This document shows, one piece after another, positions 23,321-30,705 of a DNA stretch of 31,739 nucleotides. Source of the DNA: DAOTXK01 sp034430555 (GTDB lineage: Bacteria; Chloroflexota; Anaerolineae; Aggregatilineales; Ch27); the NCBI GenBank assembly GCA_034430555.1, contig DAOUEM010000586.1:1-31739 (forward strand). The letters are read 5' to 3'. Made by a program: the position numbers and the translations under genes. Each line of letters starts with the position of its first letter. Positions within the stretch are counted from its first letter, which is position 1. The notes under the pieces are model-generated. The model was not told the DNA's origin and searched no databases. It saw only the letters and a program-made list of their open reading frames with translations.

Positions 23321-24010
23321 ATGGCGATCACCGCACCGCTGCGTTTACGGATGGGCTGGTCGAACAGCTACCTGATTCCAGCAGCAGAGGGCGTGATCTT
23401 GATCGACGCCGGCCTTTACGGTATGGCGGGCCGGGTGATCAGGGCGCTGGCCGCGCACGGCCTGCCGCCGGACGCCATCCGCCTGATCGTGGTGACGCAC
23501 GTCCACCTGGACCACGTGGGCGCGCTGCGGGCCATCGAGGAGCGGTGCGGCGCGCCGGTGATGGTGCACCAGGCCGAGGCGGACCTGCTCCGGCTGGGCA
23601 AGGTGGTGGTGCCCCACGGCACGACTCGCTACGGTAAGATCGCGACCACGGTCCTGGCCGGGCTGGCCCGCCTGACCCGGCTGCGCTTCGGCCCTTACCG
23701 GGCGGAGCACGTGGTCGGCGGCGGCGAGTCGCTGGCCGACTTCGGGCTGGCGGCGACCATCATCCACACGCCGGGGCACACGGATGGCTCGATCACGGTG
23801 TTGTGCGATAATGGAGACGCCTTCGTGGGAGACCTGGCCGCCAACCACTACCCGTTCGGCCTGGGACCGATCTACCCGCCCTTTGGCGACGACGGCGAGG
23901 CTATCTATACAAGCTGGCAGCGGCTGCTGGCGGCGGGGGCAATACGTTTATATCCGGGGCACGGCGCACCCTTCCCGGCGGCGCGGATCCGTTACGATCG
24001 CTATGATTGA
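23321..24010 (+). CDS. Metallo-beta-lactamase-fold hydrolase
   Basis: A 229-residue binuclear-metal hydrolase of the glyoxalase-II/lactonase type. All ligand motifs are present: H60-V-H62-L-D64-H65, His151 in TPGHTDGS, Asp169 in FVGDLAAN, and His212 in LYPGHGAPF. Substrate is unknown; thioester, lactone or other esters are typical. ATG 23321 follows a 14-codon leader frame, and GGAGG at 23304-23308 inside that frame is its likely ribosome site. It opens a same-strand run of four hydrolase genes. Confidence 0.88.
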   Translation: MAITAPLRLRMGWSNSYLIPAAEGVILIDAGLYGMAGRVIRALAAHGLPPDAIRLIVVTHVHLDHVGALRAIEERCGAPVMVHQAEADLLRLGKVVVPHGTTRYGKIATTVLAGLARLTRLRFGPYRAEHVVGGGESLADFGLAATIIHTPGHTDGSITVLCDNGDAFVGDLAANHYPFGLGPIYPPFGDDGEAIYTSWQRLLAAGAIRLYPGHGAPFPAARIRYDRYD

Positions 24011-24070
24011 ACACCGAGCACTGATCCCTGATCACCAATCACTGCTTAACCGAGAGGATGCCACACCACC

Positions 24071-24742
24071 ATGCTACAAGCACTGATCTTCGACTTTGAC
24101 GGCCTGATCATCGACAGCGAAATCACCGTCCTGATGTCCTGGCAGGACCTGTACCAGGAATACGGCTACGAGCTGCCGGTGGCGGAATGGCTGCGCTGCA
24201 TCGGCACGGTTTACGGGGGAGAAACCTTTGACCCGCGCGAAGACCTGGAAAAACAGTTCGGGCGGCCCATCGACTGGGCGGCGGAAGAAGCCAAGCGCTT
24301 CCAGCGGGAGATGGAGCTGGTCGAATTGCAGCCGGTCCTGCCGGGCGTGATGCGCCTGATCACCGAAGCGCGGGCCACCGGCCTCAAGCTGGCGATCGGG
24401 TCCAGCTCGCCGCACGAGTGGGTCGACGGGCACCTCAGACGGCTGGGACTGTACCACCACTTCGACGCCATCATCTGCGCGGACGACGTGTCCCAGGTCA
24501 AGCCGGAGCCAGACCTCTTCCTGCGGGCGGCGGAACAACTGGACGTGGACCCGGCAGGCTGCGTCGTGCTGGAGGATTCGCCGCATGGGGCAGTGGCGGC
24601 CCAGTTCGCCGGGATGTTCTGCGTGGTGGTACCGAACAAGCTCACCCGCCGCATGAACGTCTCCGCCGCCGGTTTGGTGGTCGATTCGCTGGCCGATATC
24701 ACGCTGGCCGATTTGCAGGAAGCCGTGGCCAAACAGCGCTGA
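24071..24742 (+). CDS. HAD-superfamily hydrolase, beta-phosphoglucomutase-like
   Basis: A 223-residue phosphatase or phosphomutase. HAD motif I is FDFDGLIIDSE, with nucleophile Asp8 and acid-base Asp10. The helical cap follows (WLRCIGTVYGGETFD ... WAAEEAKRFQREMELVEL). Motif II is GSSSPHEW, motif III is Lys144 in QVKPEPDLF, and motif IV is VVLEDSPHG. This layout fits subfamily IA phosphatases acting on sugar phosphates or similar. The ribosome site is weak (GAGAGGAT, about 13 bases upstream). It lies 60 bases after the metallo-hydrolase gene and 39 bases before the next hydrolase, so co-transcription is likely. Confidence 0.9.
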   Translation: MLQALIFDFDGLIIDSEITVLMSWQDLYQEYGYELPVAEWLRCIGTVYGGETFDPREDLEKQFGRPIDWAAEEAKRFQREMELVELQPVLPGVMRLITEARATGLKLAIGSSSPHEWVDGHLRRLGLYHHFDAIICADDVSQVKPEPDLFLRAAEQLDVDPAGCVVLEDSPHGAVAAQFAGMFCVVVPNKLTRRMNVSAAGLVVDSLADITLADLQEAVAKQR

Positions 24743-24781
24743 GGCCCGCTCCACGGGGCCCACCTTTCGGAGGAGAAGACC

Positions 24782-25471
24782 ATGATGATCGAACAGGAAA
24801 AAACATTCGACGCCAAACTTACCACGCAGGTCAGGCTGAACTACCTGCTGCACCTGCCGGACGGCTACCGGGCCGACGCCGACCAGCGGTGGCCGCTGAT
24901 CCTGTTTCTGCATGGGGCGGGCGAGCGGGGCGACGACCTGTCGCTGGTCAAGCTGCACGGCATCCCCAAAGTAGCGATGCTGCTGGACGAATTCCCGTTC
25001 ATCGCCGTCTCGCCGCAGTGCCCGGCCCACCACTGGTGGTCGGATTACCGTTTGGTGCTGATCGGCCTGCTGGACGCCATCGCCGAAAACTACCTGGTGG
25101 ACACGGACCGCGTTTACCTGACCGGGCTGAGCATGGGCGGCTTCGGGACGTGGCACCTGGCGGTGGAGCACCCGGACCGGTTCGCGGCCATCGCCCCGAT
25201 CTGCGGGGGCGGCTTCTGGGCGTATAGCTTCCCGGAGCGGGTCTGTGCGATCAAGCACGTGCCGACGTGGGCCTTCCACGGGGCCAAGGACGAGGTCGTG
25301 CCGCCGCGGGAATCCGAGGTGCTGGTGGAAGCGCTGGAAGCGTGCGGTGGGGATGTCAAATTGACGATGTACCCGGACGCCGAGCATGATTCCTGGACGG
25401 AAACCTACGACGACCCCAAACTGTATTCCTGGTTCCTGTCCCATTCGCTGGCCGAGCGGGATAGCTCCTGA
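24782..25471 (+). CDS. Predicted peptidase/esterase, alpha/beta hydrolase (COG4099-like)
   Basis: A 229-residue alpha/beta hydrolase with the dienelactone/prolyl-oligopeptidase-like pattern: LILFLHGAGERGDD (oxyanion region), Ser117 in TGLSMGGFGTW, Asp170 in HGAKDEVVP, and His202 in AEHDSW. No signal peptide is present, so it is cytoplasmic. GGAGGAG is placed well before ATG 24782. The following gene starts 15 bases after the stop, indicating one transcript. The substrate is not readable. Confidence 0.88.
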   Translation: MMIEQEKTFDAKLTTQVRLNYLLHLPDGYRADADQRWPLILFLHGAGERGDDLSLVKLHGIPKVAMLLDEFPFIAVSPQCPAHHWWSDYRLVLIGLLDAIAENYLVDTDRVYLTGLSMGGFGTWHLAVEHPDRFAAIAPICGGGFWAYSFPERVCAIKHVPTWAFHGAKDEVVPPRESEVLVEALEACGGDVKLTMYPDAEHDSWTETYDDPKLYSWFLSHSLAERDSS

Positions 25472-25486
25472 GGGGAACAGGTAGAG

Positions 25487-26233
25487 ATGCCATTGTGGCA
25501 AGGCTGGGCCCGGAACGAGCACGTGCCCCTGCACTTCCTGACCAATATCCCGGATGAAGCTATCCCGGCGGCGGCGGGCGTGCCGCTGGTGATCGTGCCC
25601 GGCACCGCCGAGGCGGCGGAAGACTACGCCGATCTGCTGGAAGCCCTGGCCCCGCGCCGCTGCCTGGCTCTCAGCCTGCGCGGGCGCGGTCAGAGCGGAT
25701 CGCCGCGGACGCGATACACGCTGGCCGATCACGCCGCCGACATCGCGGCCCTGGTCGATGCGCTGGTCCTACCTCCCTTCTGCCTGATGGGCTACTCGCG
25801 CGGGGTGGCCTACGCCCTGGCTTACGCCGTCCGCTGCCCGGACCGGCTGGCGGGCCTGATCGTGGGCGATTACCCGGCACGCCATCCCGCCGTCACCCCG
25901 GAGTGGGTCGAGCGCTTTGCGGCCACCACCTGCCGCGGCATCCCCGTCTCGGAGCGCCTGATGCCGCACGTGCTGGAGGGTTTGCAGCGCGAGGGTGAGG
26001 ACATCCCGCTGTGGGAACTGCTGCCGGCCATCCCCTGCCCGGTGCTGATCCAGCGCGGCGGCAGGGCGGGGTCGCTGCTGCCCCTGGAGGCCGTGGAGAT
26101 GTACCTGGAGCGTCTGCCCAACGCGCGAGTCGTGCGGCTGGAGGAGAGCGGCCACGCCCTGTGGGAGCCGGACTACGGCCAGTACCTGGTGAGCATCGGC
26201 GGTTTTCTGGAACGCCTGGATTCGTTGAAATAA
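25487..26233 (+). CDS. Alpha/beta hydrolase with incomplete-looking triad
   Basis: A 248-residue hydrolase of the MhpC type: VIVPGTAEAAEDY, LSLRGRGQSGSP, nucleophile Ser104 in GYSRGVAY, and His223 in EESGHALW. At the usual position of the acidic residue the sequence reads LIQRGGRAGSLLP, with no Asp or Glu in the normal spot, so the acid may come from elsewhere or the activity may be altered. The gene starts 15 bases after the preceding hydrolase with GAGGGGAACAGGTAGAG before the ATG, and ends the hydrolase run. The substrate is unknown. Confidence 0.85.
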   Translation: MPLWQGWARNEHVPLHFLTNIPDEAIPAAAGVPLVIVPGTAEAAEDYADLLEALAPRRCLALSLRGRGQSGSPRTRYTLADHAADIAALVDALVLPPFCLMGYSRGVAYALAYAVRCPDRLAGLIVGDYPARHPAVTPEWVERFAATTCRGIPVSERLMPHVLEGLQREGEDIPLWELLPAIPCPVLIQRGGRAGSLLPLEAVEMYLERLPNARVVRLEESGHALWEPDYGQYLVSIGGFLERLDSLK

Positions 26234-26257
26234 CCCGTGCCTGCCCGCGGCATAACG

Positions 26258-26309
26258 TGCTACAATACGCGCATCCGTATATCGTCCCGCCGGAGGTTCC
26301 CCCCTCCGG
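26258..26309 (+). promoter_or_regulatory. Extended -10 promoter and leader hairpin before the DUF503 gene
   Basis: TGCTACAAT (26258-26266) fits an extended -10. Downstream, a perfect eight-base stem GCCGGAGG (26289-26296) with CCTCCGGC (26303-26310) encloses TTCCCC and ties up the only GGAGG. The start codon at 26318 has no other ribosome site, so the hairpin may affect translation. Confidence 0.4.
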
Positions 26310-26317
26310 CCGTATTC

Positions 26318-26608
26318 ATGGTCGTTGGCACCTGTATGATCGAACTGGACCTGCCCGGCATCGGCTCCCTCAAGGAGAAGCGCAGCTGCCTCAAGGGCCT
26401 GATCGCGCGCCTGCACAAAACCTTCCACGCCGCCGTGGCCGAAGTCGACCTGCACGACGTGTGGCAGTCGAGCACGCTGGGCGCGGCGGTGGTCAGCACG
26501 ACGGCGCCACATGCCGAGCGCGTCCTGGAAAACATGGTCCACTGGATCGAGCAGCATCGCCCCGACGTGATGGTGGTGGATTACCACGTCGAGACGATCC
26601 ATATGTGA
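26318..26608 (+). CDS. DUF503 (YlxP-like) small protein
   Basis: A 96-residue protein of the DUF503 family: MVVGTCMIELDLPGIGSLKEKRSCLKGLIARLHKTFHAAVAEVDLHDVWQSSTLGAAVVS. This gives the typical beta-alpha-beta start and 'SLKEKR' helix. The family often sits near ribosome-assembly genes such as rbfA and has no settled function. Here its neighbours are a hydrolase run and his genes. ATG 26318 gives the family's usual length; the frame continues upstream but without family character. Confidence 0.88.
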   Translation: MVVGTCMIELDLPGIGSLKEKRSCLKGLIARLHKTFHAAVAEVDLHDVWQSSTLGAAVVSTTAPHAERVLENMVHWIEQHRPDVMVVDYHVETIHM

Positions 26609-26647
26609 GCAACTTGAACGCATTCCTATTGAAAGAGTGTTGGGGGG

Positions 26648-26678
26648 AGGGGCGTTCAATCGAACGCCTCTACGGTTT
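26648..26678 (+). terminator. Weak terminator or attenuator before hisH
   Basis: AGGGGCGTTC (26648-26657) pairs with GAACGCCTCT (26662-26671), including one G-T wobble, around AATC. TTTT follows at 26675-26678 after four bases. It ends just before the hisH ribosome site (AAAGGA, 26681-26686), so it may also regulate hisH. Confidence 0.5.
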
Positions 26679-26694
26679 TGAAAGGACAACCACC

Positions 26695-27327
26695 ATGATC
26701 GCCGTCATCGACTATGGCGCCAGCAACCTGCTCAGCGTAATGCATGCCATGAAGCACCTCCAGGTGGACGCGCACATCGCCCGCCACCCGGACGACCTGG
26801 CCGGCGCGGACGGCATCATCCTGCCGGGGGTGGGGGCCTTCGGGGCGGGCATGGCCCAGCTGCGCGCGGCGGGCTTCCAGGGGCCGCTCAAAGCGCTGGC
26901 GGCGGACGGCGTGCCATTGCTGGGCATCTGCCTGGGCATGCAGTTCCTGTTCGAGGTCAGCGAAGAAATGGGCGCGTTTACCGGGTTGGGCCTGCTGCCG
27001 GGACGCGTGGTGCGCTTCCCGGAGGACAGCGGCCTCAAGGTGCCGCACATGGGCTGGAACCAGCTCCACCTGCGGCGGGAGTCGCCGCTGCTGGCCGGGG
27101 TGGCGGAGGGCGGTTATGCCTACTTCGTGCACAGCTTCTACTGCGCGCCCGCCGCCGACTCCGACGTGCTGGCCCAGACCGATTACGGCGGGCCGTTCGC
27201 GTCGATCGTGGCGCGGGAGAACGTGTACGGCGCTCAGTTCCACCCGGAGAAGAGCCAGTCGGTGGGCCTGCAAATCCTGCGCAACTTTATGGAGATGGTG
27301 GAGGGCCAATCTGATGACCCAGGATAA
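26695..27327 (+). CDS. hisH: Imidazole glycerol phosphate synthase glutaminase subunit HisH
   Basis: Glutamine amidotransferase subunit of 210 residues. It hydrolyses glutamine and passes ammonia to HisF for imidazole-ring formation in histidine synthesis. The triad is Cys79 in LGICLGMQ, His183 and Glu185 in GAQFHPEKS. The oxyanion region PGVGAFGAGM and the N-terminal IDYGASNLLSV are typical. ATG 26695 has AAAGGA eight bases upstream. Its last 14 bases overlap the start of the macro-domain gene. HisF, its partner, is at 29938, in the same direction. Confidence 0.95.
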   Translation: MIAVIDYGASNLLSVMHAMKHLQVDAHIARHPDDLAGADGIILPGVGAFGAGMAQLRAAGFQGPLKALAADGVPLLGICLGMQFLFEVSEEMGAFTGLGLLPGRVVRFPEDSGLKVPHMGWNQLHLRRESPLLAGVAEGGYAYFVHSFYCAPAADSDVLAQTDYGGPFASIVARENVYGAQFHPEKSQSVGLQILRNFMEMVEGQSDDPG

Positions 27328-27961
27328 TCCCATTCGCTTGATCCTGGTCGACCCAAAACCGGCATTATGCACAGCATGGCAGAAAGCCTTTGACGAGTTG
27401 TCCAACGTCGAGATCGTCACCGGCTACTTTGAGGACCTGCCCGCCTACGATTGTTTGGTCAGCCCGGCGAATTCATTCGGCCTGATGGACGGCGGCGTCG
27501 ATGCGGCAATCACCCGCTACTTTGGGGAGCAGTTGATGCGCCGCGTCCAGGATCGAATCCTTGATGAATTCCTGGGTGAGCAGCCGGTAGGCACATCGAT
27601 CATCGTTGAAACCGGGCATACAGAACACCCATACCTGGCCCATTCGCCAACCATGCGGGTACCGATGGAAATCAGCCGTACCGATAACGTCTATCTTGCC
27701 ATGTGGGCCATGCTACTGTCCGTCAGACGACATAATCGAGTGTCGGCGCAACGGATTTCTACGATCGCCTGTCCTGGGCTGGGTACTGGATATGGCAAAG
27801 TCCCATATCCGGAAGCAGCCTGGCAAATGGCTCTGGCCTATCATAATTTTCTGAACCCACCGCCCTCCAGCAACTGGCATATTGCCACCCACCGGCAGAA
27901 CCAGGTCCGTTACGGCGGCGATATTGGCTTCAACTATCCACCTCAGGGTCATGCGGACTGA
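27314..27961 (+). CDS. Macro-domain protein
   Basis: A 215-residue macro-domain (ADP-ribose-binding) protein. The signature is CLVSPANSFGLMDGGVDAAITRYFG, followed by VGTSIIVETGH, the conserved APTMRVPM-like segment (HSPTMRVPMEIS), and STIACPGLGTGYGKVPYPEAAWQMALAY. Members bind or hydrolyse ADP-ribose derivatives; some are misnamed as phage tail proteins. It starts inside hisH (14-base overlap) and precedes hisA by 89 bases. A hand count of six 60-base lines gives about 56% GC, against 72% for one line of hisA. This suggests recent acquisition. No clear link to histidine synthesis is known to me. Confidence 0.87.
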   Translation: MTQDNPIRLILVDPKPALCTAWQKAFDELSNVEIVTGYFEDLPAYDCLVSPANSFGLMDGGVDAAITRYFGEQLMRRVQDRILDEFLGEQPVGTSIIVETGHTEHPYLAHSPTMRVPMEISRTDNVYLAMWAMLLSVRRHNRVSAQRISTIACPGLGTGYGKVPYPEAAWQMALAYHNFLNPPPSSNWHIATHRQNQVRYGGDIGFNYPPQGHAD

Positions 27962-28050
27962 CCCGGACACCATCACTATTGATTCCTGCGGCTCGACCGA
28001 TTACAGTGGGGGTAACCGTCCAATTGAATGAGATAACAGCGACCCATCAC

Positions 28051-28779
28051 ATGATCATCTACCCGGCCATTGATTTACGCGGCGGCAAAGTCGTCCGGCT
28101 GCAGCAGGGCGACCCCGACCGCCAGACCATCTACAGCGACGATCCCGCCGCAGTCGCCGCCCGCTGGCTGGACGCGGGGGCCGACTGGCTGCACGTCGTC
28201 AACCTGGACGGCGCCTTCCAGGCCGCCAACGACAACCTGGCGATCCTGGCGGCGCTGGCCGGGCTGGACGTCAGCCTCCAGTTTGGGGGCGGCATCCGCT
28301 CGCTGGACGACGCCGCGCGGGCCATCGACGCGGGCGCGACGCGGGTCATCCTGGGCACGGCGGCCATCCAGAACCCGGACATGGTCGGCGCCTTCATCGC
28401 CCGCTGGGGCGTGGACCGGCTGACGGTGGCCCTGGACGCCCGGGGCGACCGCGTCGCCACACACGGCTGGCAGGAAGCTTCCGACTGGACGCCGGCGGAC
28501 CTGGGACGCGAATTGGCCCGCCGCGGCGCGGTGCACGCCCTCTACACGGACGTGAGCCGCGACGGCGAGCTGGGAGGCGTTAACGTGGCGGCCACCGTCA
28601 AGTTGGCTGAGGAGACCGGCCTGCGGGTGATCGCTTCCGGCGGGGTCTCGTCGCTGCGGGACGTGATCGAGCTGTGTGAGAGCGGCAACATCGCCGGGGT
28701 GGTGCTGGGCAAGGCGCTGTACGAAGGCATCATCGACCTGGCGGAAGTGATCCGGCTCACCTGTGGGCCGGCGGGATAG
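28051..28779 (+). CDS. hisA: Phosphoribosylformimino-5-aminoimidazole carboxamide ribotide isomerase HisA
   Basis: TIM-barrel isomerase of 242 residues that makes the PRFAR substrate of HisH-HisF. It starts IIYPAIDLRGGKVVRL with Asp8. The second catalytic Asp129 lies in VALDARGD and Thr166 in YTDVSRDG. Phosphate loops are FGGGIRS and ASGGVSS. ATG 28051 is preferred because the family starts right at 'MIIYPAIDLRGG'; the longer frame from 27979 adds unrelated residues. The ribosome site is weak. It follows the macro-domain gene and precedes a short-chain dehydrogenase gene. Confidence 0.94.
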   Translation: MIIYPAIDLRGGKVVRLQQGDPDRQTIYSDDPAAVAARWLDAGADWLHVVNLDGAFQAANDNLAILAALAGLDVSLQFGGGIRSLDDAARAIDAGATRVILGTAAIQNPDMVGAFIARWGVDRLTVALDARGDRVATHGWQEASDWTPADLGRELARRGAVHALYTDVSRDGELGGVNVAATVKLAEETGLRVIASGGVSSLRDVIELCESGNIAGVVLGKALYEGIIDLAEVIRLTCGPAG

Positions 28780-28839
28780 ACGCAGCCGGCAGAGCGCGGC
28801 GTTATTGACTTACTATTGATTTCTTGGAGGAAAACAATC

Positions 28840-29808
28840 ATGCGCGTGGTCGTCATCGGCGGCACAGGGCACGTCGGCACTTACCTGGTGCCCCGCCTGG
28901 TCGCGGCAGGATACGAGGTGATCGTGGTCAGCCGGGGCCAGCGGACGCCATACCATCCCCATGCCGCCTGGAAAGCGGTCAAGCCGGTCCAACTGGACCG
29001 TGAAAACGAAGACCGGCAGGGCACCTTTGGCCGTAAGATCGCGGACATGGGTCCCGACATCGTCATCGATATGATCTGCTTCACGACGGAGAGCGCCAAC
29101 CAGATCGTGGACGCGCTGCGCGGGCAGGTGCAGCACTTCCTGCACTGCGGCACGATCTGGATTCACGGGCCGAGCGTGGAAGTCCCCACCACCGAGGAAC
29201 AGCCGCGCCGCCCGATCAGCGATTACGGGCGAAAAAAGGCGCAGATCGAAGCCTACCTGCAACACGAGGCGCGCCAGAATGGCTTCCCGGCCACCTGCCT
29301 GCACCCCGGACACATCGTGGGGCCGGGCTGGATTCCGCTCAACCCGCTGGGCAACTTCAACCCGGAGGTCTACGGGCAACTGGCGCGCGGCGAAAAGGTC
29401 GTGCTGCCCAACCTGGGCATGGAGACGGTGCACCACGTGCACGCCGACGACGTGGCCCAGGCCTTCCTGAAGGCCATGGCGAACCGCAGCACGGCCCTGG
29501 GCGAGAGCTTCCACGTGGTTTCGCCGGCGGCGGTGACGCTGCGCGGTTACGCCGAAGCCGTGGCCGGGTGGTTCGGGCAGTCGCCGCAGTTGAGCTTCGC
29601 GCCCTGGGATCGCTGGCGCGGGTCCGTGCCGCCGGAGGACGCGGAAACCACCTGGGATCACATTGCGCGCAGCCCCAATTGCAGCATCGCCAAGGCCCGC
29701 CGCCTGCTCGACTACCAGCCGCGCTACTCGTCCTTGCAGGCCCTCTACGCAGCGGTGATGTGGCTGATCGAGAACGGCCAGATCGACGTGTACGGCGATA
29801 GCGCCTGA
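28840..29808 (+). CDS. NAD-dependent epimerase/dehydratase (extended SDR)
   Basis: A 322-residue extended short-chain dehydrogenase. The nucleotide-binding motif is VVIGGTGHVGTYL at the N-terminus; the active-site pattern is SDYGRKKAQIE (Tyr-x3-Lys); PGHIVGPGW and HHVHADDVAQAF are family-typical. The usual catalytic Ser/Thr region reads HCGTIWIHG. The substrate is not identifiable; sugar nucleotide or isoflavone-type reductases are close relatives. ATG 28840 has GGAGG nine bases upstream. It sits between hisA and hisF although no histidine step needs such an enzyme. Confidence 0.87.
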   Translation: MRVVVIGGTGHVGTYLVPRLVAAGYEVIVVSRGQRTPYHPHAAWKAVKPVQLDRENEDRQGTFGRKIADMGPDIVIDMICFTTESANQIVDALRGQVQHFLHCGTIWIHGPSVEVPTTEEQPRRPISDYGRKKAQIEAYLQHEARQNGFPATCLHPGHIVGPGWIPLNPLGNFNPEVYGQLARGEKVVLPNLGMETVHHVHADDVAQAFLKAMANRSTALGESFHVVSPAAVTLRGYAEAVAGWFGQSPQLSFAPWDRWRGSVPPEDAETTWDHIARSPNCSIAKARRLLDYQPRYSSLQALYAAVMWLIENGQIDVYGDSA

Positions 29809-29842
29809 GCGAAACATCAGCGGGCGCGATAGGCCAGACGAA

Positions 29843-29867
29843 GGGATTCCAGACTTGCGGGAATCCC
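29843..29867. repeat. Perfect 8-bp inverted repeat in the hisF leader region
   Basis: GGGATTCC (29843-29850) and GGAATCCC (29860-29867) enclose nine bases. No T-run follows, so it is not a standard terminator. It overlaps the -35 of a weak candidate promoter (TTGCGG 29855-29860, TATAGA 29878-29883, 17-base spacer), so it could be an operator. Confidence 0.5.
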
Positions 29868-29937
29868 CAAAACCGATTATAGACTTATGACGTAGGAATT
29901 ACCGACTGCGTTCGGAAAGCGATAACGGAGACCGCTC

Positions 29938-30705
29938 ATGCTAGCCAAACGAATCATCCCCTGCCTGGACGTGCTGGAAGGCCGCGTGGTGAAGGGTATC
30001 AACTTCCTGCAACTGCGCGACGCCGGCGACCCGGTCGAGCACGCCCGCGTCTACGACGCCGAAGGGGCCGACGAGTTGACCTTCCTGGACATCACGGCCA
30101 GCCACGAAGGCCGCAATACCATGCTGGACATGGTGCGGCGCGTGGCGGAAAACGTCTTCATCCCCTTCTGTGTGGGCGGCGGCATCCGCACCATTGCCGA
30201 TATCCGGGCCACGCTGCTGGCCGGCGCGGACAAGGTCTCGATCAACAGCGCGGCGGTGCGCAACCCGGACCTCATCGGCGAAGGCGCGGAGAAGTTTGGC
30301 AGCCAGTGCATCGTGGTCGCCATCGACCCCAAGCGCATCGACGGCAAATGGGTGGTGCACATCAACGGCGGGCGCATCTCCACCGAGCTGGAAGCCGTCG
30401 CCTGGGCGCGCGAAGTCGAAGAGCGCGGCGCGGGTGAAATCCTGCTGACCAGCATGGACCGCGACGGCACGCAGGCCGGCTACGATATCGAGATGACACA
30501 GGCCATCGCCGAGGCGGTCGGCATCCCGGTGATCGCGTCCGGCGGGGCGGGGGCACTGGAACACTTCGAGGAGGCGCTCACCGTTGGCGGGGCAGACGCC
30601 GCGCTGGCAGCCAGCCTGTTCCACTTCCGCCAGTTATCGATCGGCGCGGTCAAGGCTTACCTGGCCGAGCACGGCGTGCCGGTCCGGCAGGTGAAAAGCG
30701 CATGA
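29938..30705 (+). CDS. hisF: Imidazole glycerol phosphate synthase cyclase subunit HisF
   Basis: TIM-barrel cyclase of 255 residues that turns PRFAR plus HisH-derived ammonia into imidazole glycerol phosphate and AICAR. Catalytic Asp11 (IIPCLDV) and Asp130 (VVAIDPKR) are present, with phosphate loops CVGGGIRT, TSMDRDGT and ASGGAG. GGAG sits seven bases before ATG 29938. The stop overlaps the next start (ATGA), coupling a hydrolase gene behind it. It has a 129-base leader containing an inverted repeat. Confidence 0.96.
   Translation: MLAKRIIPCLDVLEGRVVKGINFLQLRDAGDPVEHARVYDAEGADELTFLDITASHEGRNTMLDMVRRVAENVFIPFCVGGGIRTIADIRATLLAGADKVSINSAAVRNPDLIGEGAEKFGSQCIVVAIDPKRIDGKWVVHINGGRISTELEAVAWAREVEERGAGEILLTSMDRDGTQAGYDIEMTQAIAEAVGIPVIASGGAGALEHFEEALTVGGADAALAASLFHFRQLSIGAVKAYLAEHGVPVRQVKSA

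Noticed and set aside
26011..26694. N-terminal extension of hisH through the frame that begins at 26011
   Set aside because: The extra residues are antisense-like and overlap two other good genes; HisH begins at MIAVIDYG with a proper ribosome site.
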